From Agapetus fuscipes (Eukaryota; Arthropoda; Insecta; Trichoptera; Glossosomatidae), in assembly GCA_951799405.1 (NCBI GenBank), contig OX637363.1:558001-622000 (forward strand): a stretch of 64,000 bases of DNA, given 5' to 3'. Positions 1 through 9,744 of this stretch are shown piece after piece (positions within the stretch are counted from its first letter, which is position 1; the number at the start of each line of letters is the position of its first letter). The notes under the pieces were generated by a model. It made no database searches. It was given only the letters and a program-made list of their open reading frames with translations, and had not been told where the DNA came from. Made by a program: the position numbers and the translations under genes.

Positions 1-3
1 CTT

Positions 4-261
4 TTATGACCGTGTGTCATTGCAAAGGGCTTGTCCATATGATTGGACGAAGATGTGAGTCTTGAGACGTCTTTTGAACAGTCTCTCCAAATCCAGTTCC
101 CTCAGTGAGGCGGGAATAGCATTCCAAGTCATTGGAGCGGCCGCCTTGAATGTCCTGTCTCCAAAAACAGTGCGCGGCCTTCTTGCAAGGATGCCCATAA
201 TAGAGTCCAAATGTGTACTGAAACGCAGGGTCTTTGAGTTATGCGTGCTTCCAGTATCCAC
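4..261 (-). pseudogene. Carboxy-terminal fragment of a CR1/L2-type LINE reverse transcriptase
   Basis: The minus-strand frame gives 85 residues ending at a TAA at 4-6. It carries the block 'FGDRTFKAAAPMTWNAIP' followed by 'LFKRRLKTHIF', the usual carboxy-terminal signature of CR1/L2/Rex-type non-LTR polymerases (GDRAF..AAP..WN.LP....FK..LKTHLF). Only the last segment is present; RT and endonuclease domains are missing, so it is a 5'-truncated remnant. It differs in sequence from LINE-D at 5.6 and 34.3 kb and may be another family of the same clade. Confidence 0.6.
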
Positions 262-284
262 CTATCGCTTGTAAATAAAAGGGC

Positions 285-620
285 TTACTCAGTATAGCGC
301 CAGCAGACTGAGAACGTGCCAAAGAGCCATTGAAAAGAGGATGCTGGGAATCAGCTTCAGAGACAGAGTTCCAAACCAGGAGATCCGTAGACGCACTGGT
401 GTCACTGATGTCATACAGAGAGTGGTCTGCTTAAAGTGGCGCTGGGCTGGTCACGTTAAAATACCATGACAGGTGACCGAAAAGGATCGTCCAGTCGCGA
501 CCCAGGATGTCCAAGCGGGGAGTGGGGAGATCCCAGTTGAGGTGGCAGGACGACATCAAGGGAACTGCAGGCAAATGGTGGCTGAACACAGTGGCCGATA
601 TGGAATATCGGTACAAAGTA
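285..620 (+). pseudogene. LINE-G: decayed carboxy-terminus of a non-LTR reverse transcriptase
   Basis: From about 309 the plus strand reads 'LRTCQRAIEKRMLGISFRD', then 'EIRRRTGVTDVIQRV' and 'LKWRWAGHV', the post-RT tail typical of insect endonuclease-reverse transcriptases. A stop follows near 468. After frameshifts the same protein resumes near 558 as 'RWQDDIKGTAGKWWLNTV'. At least two frame breaks make it a dead copy. The only LINE-G copy I recognise in the window. Confidence 0.65.
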
Positions 621-884
621 TTCCATTGTTTACCGATGTATTGTATGTCTCATATAGTGTAATATTGCCTATATAATTACTGGATTGTCACTGGTTGTCA
701 AATGTTGTGTAAAAGAGGTCGAGGTGTTACAAAAAGTTACAAAAATCCAATTGCCGCTGGGTGAGCATAAGTAGAAATAATAGAAAAAACACGAAAGGAA
801 TGCATCCAAAGTTCACATGATTATTAAAGACATCTGTATAGTCCGACCAACGTGATTCGAGATGTTTAAAAGGTTAAAAAAAAA
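621..884. other. No recognisable gene or repeat
   Basis: A+T-rich sequence with no convincing reading frame and no match to the repeat families of this window; it ends in a poly-A stretch that belongs to the boundary of the neighbouring SINE. Confidence 0.4.
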
Positions 885-888
885 AAAA

Positions 889-1182
889 AATTAGGCTGAT
901 TTATTTGGTGAGCGCTGTTGTTGTGTGTATCACCCCTCAAGAGCCCTCTGCGAGCTTGGTCGTCGCTGTAGAAAGCACCAATTCTCAAGCAAGACTCAGT
1001 TGTTGTAAGGCTGGATGGACCTTTTGATGACCGGTCTTTGGTAAAGGTTTATGAATTTCTCAACCCAGCGAAGAGCAAATTTGAAAATATAAATGGTATA
1101 TTTTTTGTGCTCCGCCAGGATTCGAACCTATGACCTTCCAGTTACGAGTCCAAAGTGTTACCACCTGGACTACGGACCGGTC
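889..1182 (-). mobile_element. SINE-2 copy, tail type i
   Basis: A near full-length tRNA-derived SINE read on the minus strand. It starts with GACCGGTCCGTAGTCCAG (A box) and has a B box, GGTTCGAATCC in less-decayed copies, seen here as slightly altered sequence near 1125. The body contains the 'CTCTTCGCTGGGTTGA' block. The 3' end is type i (GTGTGATACACAC...AAATAAATCAGCC), the end shared with LINE-D. Pol III transcription from the internal boxes is known for such SINEs; activity here is unknown. Confidence 0.85.
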
Positions 1183-1317
1183 GGAACGAAAAGGTTATTT
1201 AATTTAAAATTATTACAAAATAGCTTTAACACGAATTCAGATATCGTTTGTTTTTAGTTTTACCGAAAATACCAGCAAGCTATTTTCTTTTTCCCCTTCT
1301 TCTATATTTTGTAACTC

Positions 1318-1643
1318 AGTTATTTAAAAATGTAATTTGTTGTACATGTTCCTTGACTAATAGGTTGGTATGCGGCTGACCACCCATGCTGTAAAAAATG
1401 GTTCACTTTGCCAATGTCACCCCTGTTTTCAGGGAAGGTCGGCAAGAGTTGCAGGGTGTATGTCCATGTGAGATTCGGGTTTTTATTTTGTAGGACCACA
1501 TGCGGCATGTTTAAGCGCGAACTTGTGCATGTCTGTGAAAGTGCATTATAAGCTGGAATAAATACATATTATTTTTAATATTTTATAATGTGAATCTTTA
1601 TGTTACATATATTTTGCAACTTAGATTAGATTAGATTAGATAA
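1318..1643 (+). mobile_element. LINE-A 3' UTR unit (5'-truncated LINE)
   Basis: Carries the complete 3' unit of LINE-A: TTCCTTGACTAATAGG, GGCTGACCACCC, GGTTCACTTTGCCAATG, the GTTTTCAGGGAAGG block and a terminal run of TTAGA repeats. About 25 bp of LINE-A sequence upstream of the unit (TGTAATTTGTTGTACATG) is also present, so this is a truncated LINE rather than a unit-start copy. Confidence 0.85.
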
Positions 1644-1701
1644 GAGTTATCACATACATGGGTAAAAATTCATATTGATTTATTTTTTATATTTTTTAGA
1701 A

Positions 1702-1806
1702 ACAAATTCTAATAAAACACTGTTTCTTTTCACAAGAGATAAATTTATTTTAATTAATATTGCTGACGATCTAGTGAAAAGATGCAGTGTTTTATTAGAA
1801 CTTGTT
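1702..1806. repeat. Small fold-back element, about 32-bp arms
   Basis: The left arm (1702-1733) begins ACAAATTCTAATAAAACACTG and the right arm (1774-1805) is nearly its reverse complement, ending TTATTAGAACTTGT, with about 40 bp between. It could be a tiny MITE or a hairpin of other origin. I saw no clear target-site duplication and no second copy. Confidence 0.6.
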
Positions 1807-2195
1807 TTTTAAAGATAAAAATAAAAATAATTATATTTTTACATCGGTGGAACTATACTCGCTCTGTTGGAATACGTTAATTGTGCAAATGCCAAGGATT
1901 TCTGCCAATATCACTTTCTCAAAGCGAATCTTCAGGTTGATATTAGCATTAGAAAGGAAAAACACTTCAACAGACACGAGTTAGCCGAGCAAAAACACAT
2001 CTTACGAGCCCTTGCACTAAACGCTATTTTGCTTCGATGAAAACGTAATAATCGAGTCGGTTTTATGGTTGGGAGATGAGTGGCTAGTGTCCTTGAATCA
2101 GTATTAAAATGTTGGATAAGTCTGTGTGGGGAAATACAGATTCTTAATACGATTACTGTAATATGCTTCAAAGGCCCATTATGTAAGGTCTAAGA
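1807..2195. other. No recognisable gene or repeat
   Basis: Two overlapping open frames of 60-80 codons lie here on opposite strands, with no recognisable motif and no similarity to the repeat families of this window. I treat them as chance frames. Confidence 0.4.
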
Positions 2196-2458
2196 TAATA
2201 ATCTAGAATCCAAGTTGCAAGGATATGTTAACATTCAAAGCTCATATCAAATGCATGCCCACAAACAGACACGTGTAATTCGCGCTCACAAATGCTGAAT
2301 GTGTACTTGCAAATTTAAATCCAAACCTCAAATGGATATAAGCCCTGCAACTCTTGCCGACATTCCCTGAAACATTGACATTGGCAAAGTGAACCATTTC
2401 TTACAGTATGGGTGGTCAGCCGCATAACAACCTATAAGTCAAGGAATTAAGTTTTATA
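2196..2458 (-). mobile_element. LINE-A unit, fixed-start copy
   Basis: Minus-strand copy of the LINE-A 3' unit. Its 5' end stops exactly at TTCCTTGACTTATAGG (2441-2456) and its 3' end is at the left, CCAAGTTGCAAGG. It belongs to the subfamily with 'AAATGCTGAATGTGTAC', which is associated with GATTATA-type tails. Confidence 0.8.
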
Positions 2459-2459
2459 A

Positions 2460-2712
2460 TAATAATCTAGAATCCAAGTTGCAAGGATATGTTAAAACAT
2501 TCAAAGCTCATATCAAATGCATGTCCACGAACAGACACGTGTAATTCGCGCTCACAAATGCTGAATGTGTACTTGCAAATTAAAATCGAAACCTCATATG
2601 GACATAAACCGTGCAACTTTTTCCGACCTTCCCTAACACAGGGGTGACATTGGGAAAGTGAACCATTTTCTTACAGCATGAGTGGTCAGCCTCATACCCA
2701 CGATGGAAAAAT
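2460..2712 (-). mobile_element. LINE-A unit, tandem neighbour
   Basis: A second minus-strand LINE-A unit directly abuts the previous one, with the same order of blocks and the same subfamily diagnostic bases. Its 5' end is lost at about 2712, inside the GTGGTCAGCCTCATACC block. The two may be a tandem duplication or two insertions at one microsatellite target. Confidence 0.75.
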
Positions 2713-2796
2713 CAATTCCAGGCATCTGCTGACAAGACAATCACTTCAAATTTTGTATTATAGACCAGCTATACAGATTGCGTTACTGCTACTAAT

Positions 2797-2983
2797 ACTG
2801 TATCCTGCCGCCGTTTCACTAGAGGTGGCCGGTACCTCCGCAGATGCGTCTCCACTTTTTTCTGTCTTTGCATACCTCTTTCATGTCTTCAACATTAATT
2901 ACTTTCTTCGTACATACTCTTCTCTTATTCTCACTCTGACCTAATTCTCATTCTTTCACAATCTCACCTATTTAGTCTATCCA
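2797..2983 (-). mobile_element. LINE-C 3' end fragment
   Basis: Read on the minus strand, the fragment ends in the LINE-C signature: a codon-rich stretch, then GGCCACCTCTAG and CGGCGGCAGGATACAG. The coding part matches the last residues of the LINE-C copies at 25 kb (carboxy-terminal RT tail) with stops. It meets the plus-strand LINE-A copy head-to-head at about 2984. Confidence 0.7.
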
Positions 2984-2984
2984 T

Positions 2985-3702
2985 TCGAAAATCCAAGACG
3001 AAAGTTTTGATTTTTGAAAGAGATGATGAAAATATGAATTATGAATTTAAAATTAATGGAATGAATGTTGATGTCGTAAATGAGTTTGTATATTTGGGAA
3101 GTAAGTTTGAAAAAGATGGAAGAATGGCCGGTGAATTTGAAAGAAGAATAATGAAAGGCAGGTGTGTACTGGGTGCGACCGCTTGCATCGCCAGGAACCA
3201 AAATCTCTCAAAAAATGTTAGATTGGCGGTGCACGGTGGTATACTAGTGCCAACCTTGATGTATGGAAGTGAAGCCTGGACGGTGAGTGAAAGGGAAATT
3301 AGTAAAGTCCATACAGTAGAAATGGACTATCTAAGAAGTATGATTGGGAAAAAACGAAGTGACAGGGTGAGAAATGATTTTGTAAGAGAAGAATGTGGTG
3401 TAAGGGAAAGTGTGAAAGTGAAGATTAAAAGAAGTATGTTAAGATGGTTCGGGCATTTGGAGAGAATGAGTGATGAAAGATTGACGAAGAAAGTATATGT
3501 TGCTAGAATAGATGGATGTCGTGGTAGAGGAAGACCGAGAAAAGTATGGAAGGATCAAATCTCTGAAATAGCGAATGACTGGGATATCCAGAGTCATAAT
3601 AAAAGGAGGACTTGTATGAAAAAGGTTATGACTCTGGATGAAATGAAAGAAGTATGCAAGGACAGGAAGAAGTGGCGGCTAATCTGCAATGTTGATTTCT
3701 AA
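2985..3702 (+). pseudogene. LINE-A polymerase, carboxy-terminal 230-240 residues
   Basis: An open frame without stops covering the end of the RT domain and the tail: 'SKTKVLIFE', 'FVYLGSKFEKDGRMAGEFE', 'LVPTLMYGSEAWTVSERE', 'LRWFGHLERM', 'GRGRPRKVWKDQISEIA' and 'MKEVCKDRKKWRLICN'. The homologous region in the longer LINE-B copy follows the YADD active site, so the catalytic part is missing. The frame opens before any ATG because of 5' truncation. Family knowledge: these proteins reverse-transcribe their own RNA at a nicked chromosomal target. Confidence 0.8.
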
Positions 3703-4075
3703 TGTTGGTGTATTCATTTGCTACATTTTTTGCATAGGAAATTTTTGACTTTTTTTGTATAGATTTCTTTGTAAGGTTTTGTTCTTTTTTATATTTAAAT
3801 GTAATTTATTATTCATATTCCTTGACTTATAGGTTGGTATGAGGCTGACCACCCATACTGTAAAAAATGGTTCACTTTGCCAATGTCACCCCTGTTTCAG
3901 GGAAGGTCGGCAAAAGTTGTGGGGCTTATGTTCATTTGAGGTTTGGATTTTATTTGTAAGTACACATTCAGCATTTGTAAGCGCGAACTACACTTGTTGG
4001 TTTGTGGGCAAACATCTGAGAGCTTTAAATGAATATATCCTTGCAACTTAGATTATAGATTATAGATTATATTCC
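2985..4075 (+). mobile_element. LINE-A, 5'-truncated copy with coding end, 3' UTR and tail
   Basis: The longest LINE-A copy in the window. It contains the last third of the polymerase frame (to 3702), a 3' UTR of about 340 bp including the unit that starts near 3823, and three GATTATA repeats at 4046-4070. It defines the order coding end, unit, microsatellite tail, which shows that the many unit-only copies derive from this LINE or share its end. The start is a truncation point inside the post-RT region. Confidence 0.85.
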
Positions 4076-4459
4076 TTCCTCGGTCTTCCTCTTCCACGAT
4101 TTATTTTTACATTTCCTCTTTACACATTCATCGTTGGGTCTTATAATTCTAAATCGGTAGAGAATTTGTTCGTACCTTAGCAAATTAGGAGAAATTTTAT
4201 ACACTTTCGCTAAAAATTCAACTAGAGCTAATTTATATGGACGACTCTGCGTAAATCGCAAAAAGTGAAAACTCCCAAGAAATAATTGGCGCGGTGAGCG
4301 GCTCACGGATATTTGTATGCCGCTGACGCGCATCTGTACTCCGAGTACGCAACATCGCGTAATTATGAAAACGTACGCAAGACGCAACAGCACCTCCAGT
4401 GAGGGATTTAGTCTTCATAGATTTTTTTGAATTTAATTTTCAATTAGAATTTGGTATTT

Positions 4460-4648
4460 TGTATTTGATTTTTATGTTTATCCATATTATTATTTGTTTA
4501 TTGCTAAAATTCAATTTTTTGTGTATGTTGCTTGAATTAAAGGTTGGTATGTGGCTGACCACCCATGCTGTAGAAAATGGTTCACATTGCCAATGTCACC
4601 CCTGTTTTAGGGAAGGACGGCAAAGGTTGCAGGGTGAATGCCCCTTTT
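4460..4648 (+). mobile_element. LINE-A unit, 3' truncated
   Basis: Plus-strand LINE-A 3' UTR with about 70 bp upstream of the unit. It stops after GCAGGGTGAATGCCCC, where MITE-M sequence begins, so the 3' third and the microsatellite tail are missing. Confidence 0.75.
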
Positions 4649-4863
4649 ACAAGCCCCTTTAGGACAAAATAGGCCAAAATCTTGTCTGTTACACAAAAAC
4701 CATACTTCGAAAAACGCAGTTGTTTGCTTGGGCATAAACAACACAAAAATCATCATAGAGCCATGAGAGTTAGTGCATTAGAAAGAGCAGAAATTTTTAA
4801 GTAGGATAGCATTCATAAGTAATTTTTGACCAAAATGTCGCTACTGCCTTTTAACCGTCGATA
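4649..4863 (+). mobile_element. MITE-M, right-hand half
   Basis: Matches the right half of the full MITE-M at 14043-14453: 'TTTAGGACAAAATAGGCC', 'CAGTTGTTTGCTTGGGC', 'TTTTTGACCAAAATG' and the terminal inverted repeat ending CCGTCGATA, followed by TA, the inferred target dinucleotide. The left half is absent. Confidence 0.75.
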
Positions 4864-4865
4864 TA

Positions 4866-5118
4866 CAAACATTTTGTTTGATTTAAATTTGTCACGTATT
4901 CAGAATAAATTTCCAATAAAATATCGAGCAATGCCTTCTTGCACATGTCAGGTGACCGCCGCTGCCACATGTGAAACTTTAACTGCCTAATTGTAAACCC
5001 GACGCACGCACCTGGTACCTGAAGAAATCTCCGATACCCGTAAACTTTCATTCTACTAAAAAAACACACAAATCAGTGGATGAATTATTCAAACCATTTA
5101 ATCAAGTTTTACTTGCCG
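4866..5118. other. No recognisable gene or repeat
   Basis: A short open frame of 72 codons exists on the minus strand with no known motif; I see nothing else. Confidence 0.4.
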
Positions 5119-5119
5119 C

Positions 5120-5428
5120 CCGGTCGATAGCTCAGTTGGTAGAGTGCTTGCATTCCATGCCGTGAGCTCGGGTTCGAATCCCACTTAGGGTGTCAGAAAT
5201 GATTTCCCGTTTCGGTGTTAATTTCAAACCTCAAAATAAAATACCGGCAAGGTTTGCTCAGCCTTCACAAGAAATGAGTACCAGCCCTCTGGGGAGCTGG
5301 GTACCCTCCACTTCAACTCAAGTGGTTGGCGTAAGGCTGCCTAATAAAGGTTCAACTCGCCACATGCGACCCCTTCGGGGATAACGCGGCAAGTAATTAC
5401 ACTATATGTGTAGCTTAGTTGCGTTGCG
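5120..5428 (+). mobile_element. SINE-1, near full length
   Basis: A reference copy of SINE-1. The head CCGGTCGATAGCTCAGTTGG contains a Pol III A box, and GGTTCGAATCC at 5171-5181 is a perfect B box. The body holds GAAATGATTTCCCGTTTC, CAGCCTTCACAAGAAATGAG, CTTCAACTCAAGTGGTTGGC and CATGCGACCCCTTCGGGG. It ends AAGTAATTACACTATATGTG and TAGCTTAGTTGCGTTGCG. The head is tRNA-like (the A box resembles lysine-type tRNAs, the anticodon-loop region resembles a TCC loop); I cannot assign one parent tRNA. Confidence 0.85.
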
Positions 5429-5569
5429 TAATGGATTCGGCGTGCATTCCTTCGTTGGTGGATTGCATTCCTTTCCACAAATCTATTAAAAAAATAAAAC
5501 AAAGGATTTTTTTATCGCGCCAAGTCCATTCTTACTTTTATTTTGCTGTAAGGCAGGGTTACCTTTAAT

Positions 5570-6222
5570 AATAATAATAATAATATCAGGCTAATTTATT
5601 TTAAATTACAAATGATAAGAGAGCTCCGTTTTTGTGTGTGTCACACCTCAAGGGCCCTCTCCGATCATGGATAAGACTTTCTAAAAAGGTGTGTCTTGAG
5701 TGCTCCGCGAAATACATCCACAGATTTGGAGTTCTTCACTCCGGGTGGCAGTCTGTTCCACTCCACCGGACCCGCAACACGGAAAGCGCGGTCTCCGAAA
5801 TTTGTGCGAATCTGACGGCGTGGCTGAACCAAATTGACTACTCCATCGCCCGCGGATCTGAGTGTCTGCCTCCTTACACTCATCTCAACAGGCAACATCA
5901 TGTCAGTCAAATAAGGTGGAGCCAAGCCATTGATGGCTTTATATACCATCACACAAACACGGTAGACCACCCTCTCCGGGAAACGAAGCCAATGTAGTGT
6001 TTTTAACAGCGGAGTGATGTGAGCGAATTTGGGTATCCCGAATATGAGTCTTGCTGCCGAATTCAACACAGATTGAAAGCGATTGAACTGCTTCTTTGGC
6101 TGACCACTATAAAGCGTCGAACAATAGTCAATCCGAGACACCACAAACGCGTTCACTAGGGTCTTGACTGCATCTGACGGTAAACACTTTCTAATAGCCT
6201 TAATTTGGCGTAGTGAAAAAAA
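5570..6222 (-). mobile_element. LINE-D (L2/CR1-like), 3' end with ATT-repeat tail
   Basis: A 5'-truncated LINE on the minus strand: coding end, then a 90-bp 3' UTR with GAGGTGTGACACACAC and AATAAATTAGCC, then ATT repeats at 5570-5590. The short microsatellite tail is typical of L2/CR1-clade LINEs. The 3' UTR matches the end of SINE-2 (see findings). The open frame continues upstream to about 6218 as 'LRQIKAIRKCLPSDAVKT'. Confidence 0.85.
5665..6218 (-). pseudogene. LINE-D polymerase, carboxy-terminal segment
   Basis: An uninterrupted frame of about 185 codons ending at 5665. Order of blocks: 'DYCSTLYSGQPKKQ', 'SVLNSAARLIFG', 'LHWLRFPERVVYRV', 'VYKAINGLAPPYL', 'FGDRAFRVAGPVEWNRLP' and 'FRGALKTHLFRKSYP'. 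These are the thumb and carboxy-terminal motifs of L2/CR1/Rex1 polymerases. RT catalytic motifs and endonuclease lie upstream and are missing. The lack of stops suggests a fairly recent insertion. Confidence 0.85.
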
Positions 6223-6244
6223 AGAAGAAGAAGAACTTTAGTTA

Positions 6245-6800
6245 CTTTGGTGATGGCATCGTCAGGCATCGAGCCCACAACCTTCCAAATAAGTCAGTAG
6301 TGTTAACCAGTCAACTAAAGGGAGTTGATCTTATAAGCCATAAGATGTGCAAGAGGTTAAAATCCATCAAAAACTAATGTAGAGTTTAGTAGAGTAACAA
6401 ACAACTAAGAAATAAAGCAATTCTCCTAGTATGTACGTAGTTGGAGATAAAGCAGGTTTCGCAACAATTCATAGATTTTTTCTGTTTTTTTTTTTCACTT
6501 TATAAATTAAACTGCTTTTGTAATTTATTTATTAGATTAATATTTATTTCTTCCCAGAGCAGGAAGTGTTTTTTTAACCATTGCAAATTAAAGTATTTAT
6601 TGCAGAATAAAATTTATAATTTTTACGTTTGATAAATTTAATTATAATGGCAACAGTTTCAAAGAATCGTTTCTTGCAGTCAAGTCTCTTGTCTCTTTTA
6701 TGTTGTAGAAAAAACTTCAGTTGCTTTGTTAACATTTTCAGCTTTTCAAGTATAAGAATCAGAGTCATGATTTAGTTGTTATCACATTGTAAATAAATAA
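6245..6800. other. No recognisable gene or repeat
   Basis: A+T-rich, with short open frames on both strands rich in Phe, Ile and Lys, as expected by chance in such sequence. Nothing supported. Confidence 0.4.
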
Positions 6801-6807
6801 TTTTCAG

Positions 6808-6870
6808 GCTGATTTATTTCGTAAAAAAAATTGGCTAAATTACATCTCAAGATGCTTGGTTGTCACTGTT
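6808..6870 (-). mobile_element. SINE-2 3' end remnant
   Basis: Minus-strand remnant of the type i end: CAGGCTGATTTATTTCG, then eroded sequence with CATCTCAAGATG and TTGGTTGTCACTG. It abuts the 3' end of the next SINE-1. Confidence 0.45.
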
Positions 6871-6884
6871 TCACAAAAAAAAAT

Positions 6885-7208
6885 GCAACTAAGCTACACG
6901 CATAGTGCAACTTCTTGCCGCGTTATCCCCGAAGCGGTCGCATGTGGCGAGTTGAACCTATTTATTTTTACAGATAAGGGGGGCGGCCTTACGCCAACCA
7001 CTTCAGTTGAAGGGGGGTTTCCCAGCTCCCGAGAGGGCTGGTACTCATTTCTTGTGAAGGCTGAAGTAAGCCTTGCCGGTATTTTATTTTGGGGTTTGAA
7101 ATATGTAAACACCGAAACGGGAAATAATTTCTGACACCCTCGGTGGGATTCGAACCCGAGCTCACGGCATGTAATGCAAGCACTCTACTAACTGAGCTAT
7201 CGCCCGGC
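6885..7208 (-). mobile_element. SINE-1, near full length
   Basis: Minus-strand SINE-1 from the B-box/A-box head at 7135-7208 (GGGTTCGAATCCC readable at 7147-7159 in reverse) to the terminal GCAACTAAGCTACAC at the left. It carries a GGGGGTTTCCCAGCTCCC variant in the body. Confidence 0.85.
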
Positions 7209-7392
7209 CTAACATACTCTTATATTATTCTCACCCTGCTCTAATTTTCATTCTTTCGCAATCTTTCCTATTTGGTCTATCCATACCTTCCTCAGTCTTC
7301 CCCTTACACGCTTTCCTCTGACACCTTCTTCGATAGTCTTTCATCATCCATTCTTTCAAGATATCCAAATCATCTCATAGTGATTGTTTTTT
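7209..7392 (-). mobile_element. LINE-C coding fragment
   Basis: The reverse complement resembles the carboxy-terminal coding region of LINE-C (the region reading 'RWFGHLERMDDERLTKK' in the 25-kb copy) but with frameshifts. Both ends are truncated; a SINE-1 head abuts at 7208. Confidence 0.6.
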
Positions 7393-7519
7393 AAAGACCA
7401 GTCTGTGATAAAGGAAGGAGAAGATCATTTTTGGATTTTTTCGCTGCTTCGCTGGAATAACAAATCTCTTTCTTTTGTAGGATTTTTTTTTCGTAGTTGT
7501 CAAGATACATTGGCATTTA

Positions 7520-7735
7520 AGTCCAATATTTAATGCACACCCTCAAGCAGGCACATGTAAGTTCGAGCTTATACATGCTGCACGTATAGTACATACAAAT
7601 TAACCAAAAAATACATGAACACAGACTTTACAACTACTGCAGACTTTCCCTGAAACAGGGGTGGCGTTGGCAAAAGTGAACCAAGTTTGTATACATACGG
7701 CCTCATACCAATCTATTCGTCAAGGGAATTTTAAA
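7520..7735 (-). mobile_element. LINE-A unit, diverged fixed-start copy
   Basis: Minus-strand LINE-A unit with many substitutions but clear blocks (CTTTCCCTGAAACAGGGGTG, GCAAAAGTGAACC). The 5' end is at about 7733, at the CCTTGAC start shared by other copies. Confidence 0.7.
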
Positions 7736-7739
7736 ACAC

Positions 7740-8182
7740 GAGTAACTTTAGCCAAAGTTAACCTAACGTTCGATTAACGTACCTTACATTTTTAGTTACA
7801 ATTGTTTTCTTTAGTCAACTGATCTATAATTATAAAATTGAATTTTAATACAATAATATGTATAAGATACAATTACTACGGTGCATTATATAAATAAACG
7901 ATCCGTGAAAATGGAATGTATATAAATAGTAGATATCAAGGTCGCCATCAGTCGCCATGGAATATTATATATACAATGTACATACGAGATACATTAAAAA
8001 CGTATGTGAACAAATTACATGTATGTATTCACATAATCTGAATATTTACAACGTTTTGATTACTTCTTATAAACTACGAATTATCCGCGTTGATTTGGTC
8101 AAATGACTGCATTGACTTCAAAAATCATCTAGAAAGTGAAATGGCCAGTTTTGAAAAGATACATCATTCTCAATTGCAAATA
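7740..8182. other. No recognisable gene or repeat
   Basis: A+T-rich sequence with no family match and no credible reading frame. Confidence 0.4.
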
Positions 8183-8400
8183 ATAATATTAGGATGATTT
8201 ATTTGGTGAGCGCTGTTTTTGTGTGTATCACACCTCAAGTGCGAGCTTGGTCGTCGCTGTAGAAAGAGCCAATTCTCAAGCAAGACCCAGTAAGGTTGGA
8301 TGGACCTTACAGTGACCGGTCATTGGTAAAGGTTAATGAATTTTCAACCCAGCGAAGAGCACATTTGGAAATATAAATTGCCATTGGACTACGGGCTGGT
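8183..8400 (-). mobile_element. SINE-2 with internal deletion
   Basis: Type i SINE-2 on the minus strand. The 3' end and the body are present, but about 80 bp around the B box are missing between 8372 and 8382, and the A-box head is reduced to CCATTGGACTACGGG. Confidence 0.75.
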
Positions 8401-8404
8401 CAGT

Positions 8405-8565
8405 ATTGACATTTACGGTTCATATTTAATGCATGCTCACAAAAAGGCATGTGTAATTTTGCGCTTACACGATGTATGTGTACTTAAATAACAAACCAAA
8501 CCTCAAATGGACATTTTCCCTGTAACCGGGTGGCAAAGTGAAATGGTTTTCAAAAGTGAAATTCC
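8405..8565 (-). mobile_element. LINE-A unit fragment
   Basis: Minus-strand unit with an internal loss near the GGGTGAC block. It sits back-to-back with the plus-strand copy that follows, making an imperfect inverted repeat. Confidence 0.65.
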
Positions 8566-8568
8566 TTG

Positions 8569-8780
8569 ACTTAGGCTGGTATGATGCTGCCCACCCATAC
8601 TATAAAAAATGGTTCACTTTGCCAATGTCATCCCTGTTTCAGGGAAGGTCGGCAAGAGTTGCAGTTCATTTGAGATTGGGTTTTATATTGTAGGTTCACA
8701 TGCGGCATGGTTAAGCGCAATCTTACACATGTCTGCTTGTGGGAATACATTTAATGTAAATCTGAAATGCAATATACTTT
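8569..8780 (+). mobile_element. LINE-A unit, fixed-start copy
   Basis: Starts at TTCCTTGACTTAGG and runs through GGTTCACTTTGCCAATG and CAGGGAAGGTCGGCAAGAG to CATTTAATGTAAATC. The tail is replaced by a short minus-strand piece (8790-8845: GTGAACCATGG, CCAGCCTCATAC), so two units seem to be fused tail-to-head in opposite orientations. Confidence 0.75.
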
Positions 8781-8849
8781 TTTTACAGAACCAAGTGAAC
8801 CATGGGGGGCCAGCCTCATACTTAGGTACCTATTAGACAAGGAAGAAAT

Positions 8850-9742
8850 AAGGATTTTTAAAAATCATCTCCAGAAAATTCTAAATGCCATTTTTTAAAA
8901 GAACCAAGATATCATAGAAGTTAAACTGAAAACATAAAAAAAAACACTTAGATTCTCCTCGTATCTTTCTTGTATGCATGTGTCGGAAGGACGCACAGCA
9001 CATGAATGCTCTTTAAAAGACTGCTGAGATGTTAAAAGCAACGGTACGATAAAACAAGAACCTCTAAGTCAGAGGCGTGCAAAAGACGTATCATTATCAA
9101 AAACAGCTGACCTCAAAGCAATTTTATATTTGACAGAATAAATATCGAATATTTTAAGGTCGTCGCTTCATTTTTAGAAAGTGCAGTAGTTGCTACTCGA
9201 GACGGTAAAAATTTGCTTTTATAGAAAATATATTAAAACGCGTCAAACAATAATATTATTATGGAGTTGATGCTTTTATTATACAGGCAAACCTCAAAAT
9301 ATAATCAGTACTTACGTGGTACTATTCTTAGACATTTTAGTCGTCCGTTGAGCCCACGCTTTGACAAACTAATCGTGCATTCGTATTGTAGGGTTTTTAG
9401 GGTTCTAATGTTTTAAAAATTTATAATATTGATCTTCTTAATTAAAACTGCCGGAGATTTATTTTAAAGTAATTTATTTTGGTTCACAGTTTATTTTACA
9501 ATTCACATGGTTGACTTTCGCTGACTTGGCCTGTAACGGCTACTAACACTTGGAGTGCTGCCTGCAGGCGATTTACGCATTTTATAGCTACGGCAATCAA
9601 ACGTTCTAGGCTTGAATTCGCCTGGAAACGTCTATGATATTCCAAAAGCTTCCAATACAATTATTACTTATACAATATTTACTTACTCTAGGTACTTTAT
9701 AATAATTCATCCTACAGCTAGTATCTATATGCAACGCATCGC
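8850..9742. other. No gene; one arm of a 36-bp inverted repeat
   Basis: No reading frame or known repeat. The only structure is at 9334-9369, which is the exact reverse complement of 10243-10278 (see findings). Confidence 0.45.
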
Positions 9743-9744
9743 AA

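Noticed and set aside
5120..5192. Functional tRNA gene
   Set aside because: A and B boxes are good, but the anticodon stem and acceptor pairing fail, and the sequence continues into a conserved SINE body present in many copies.
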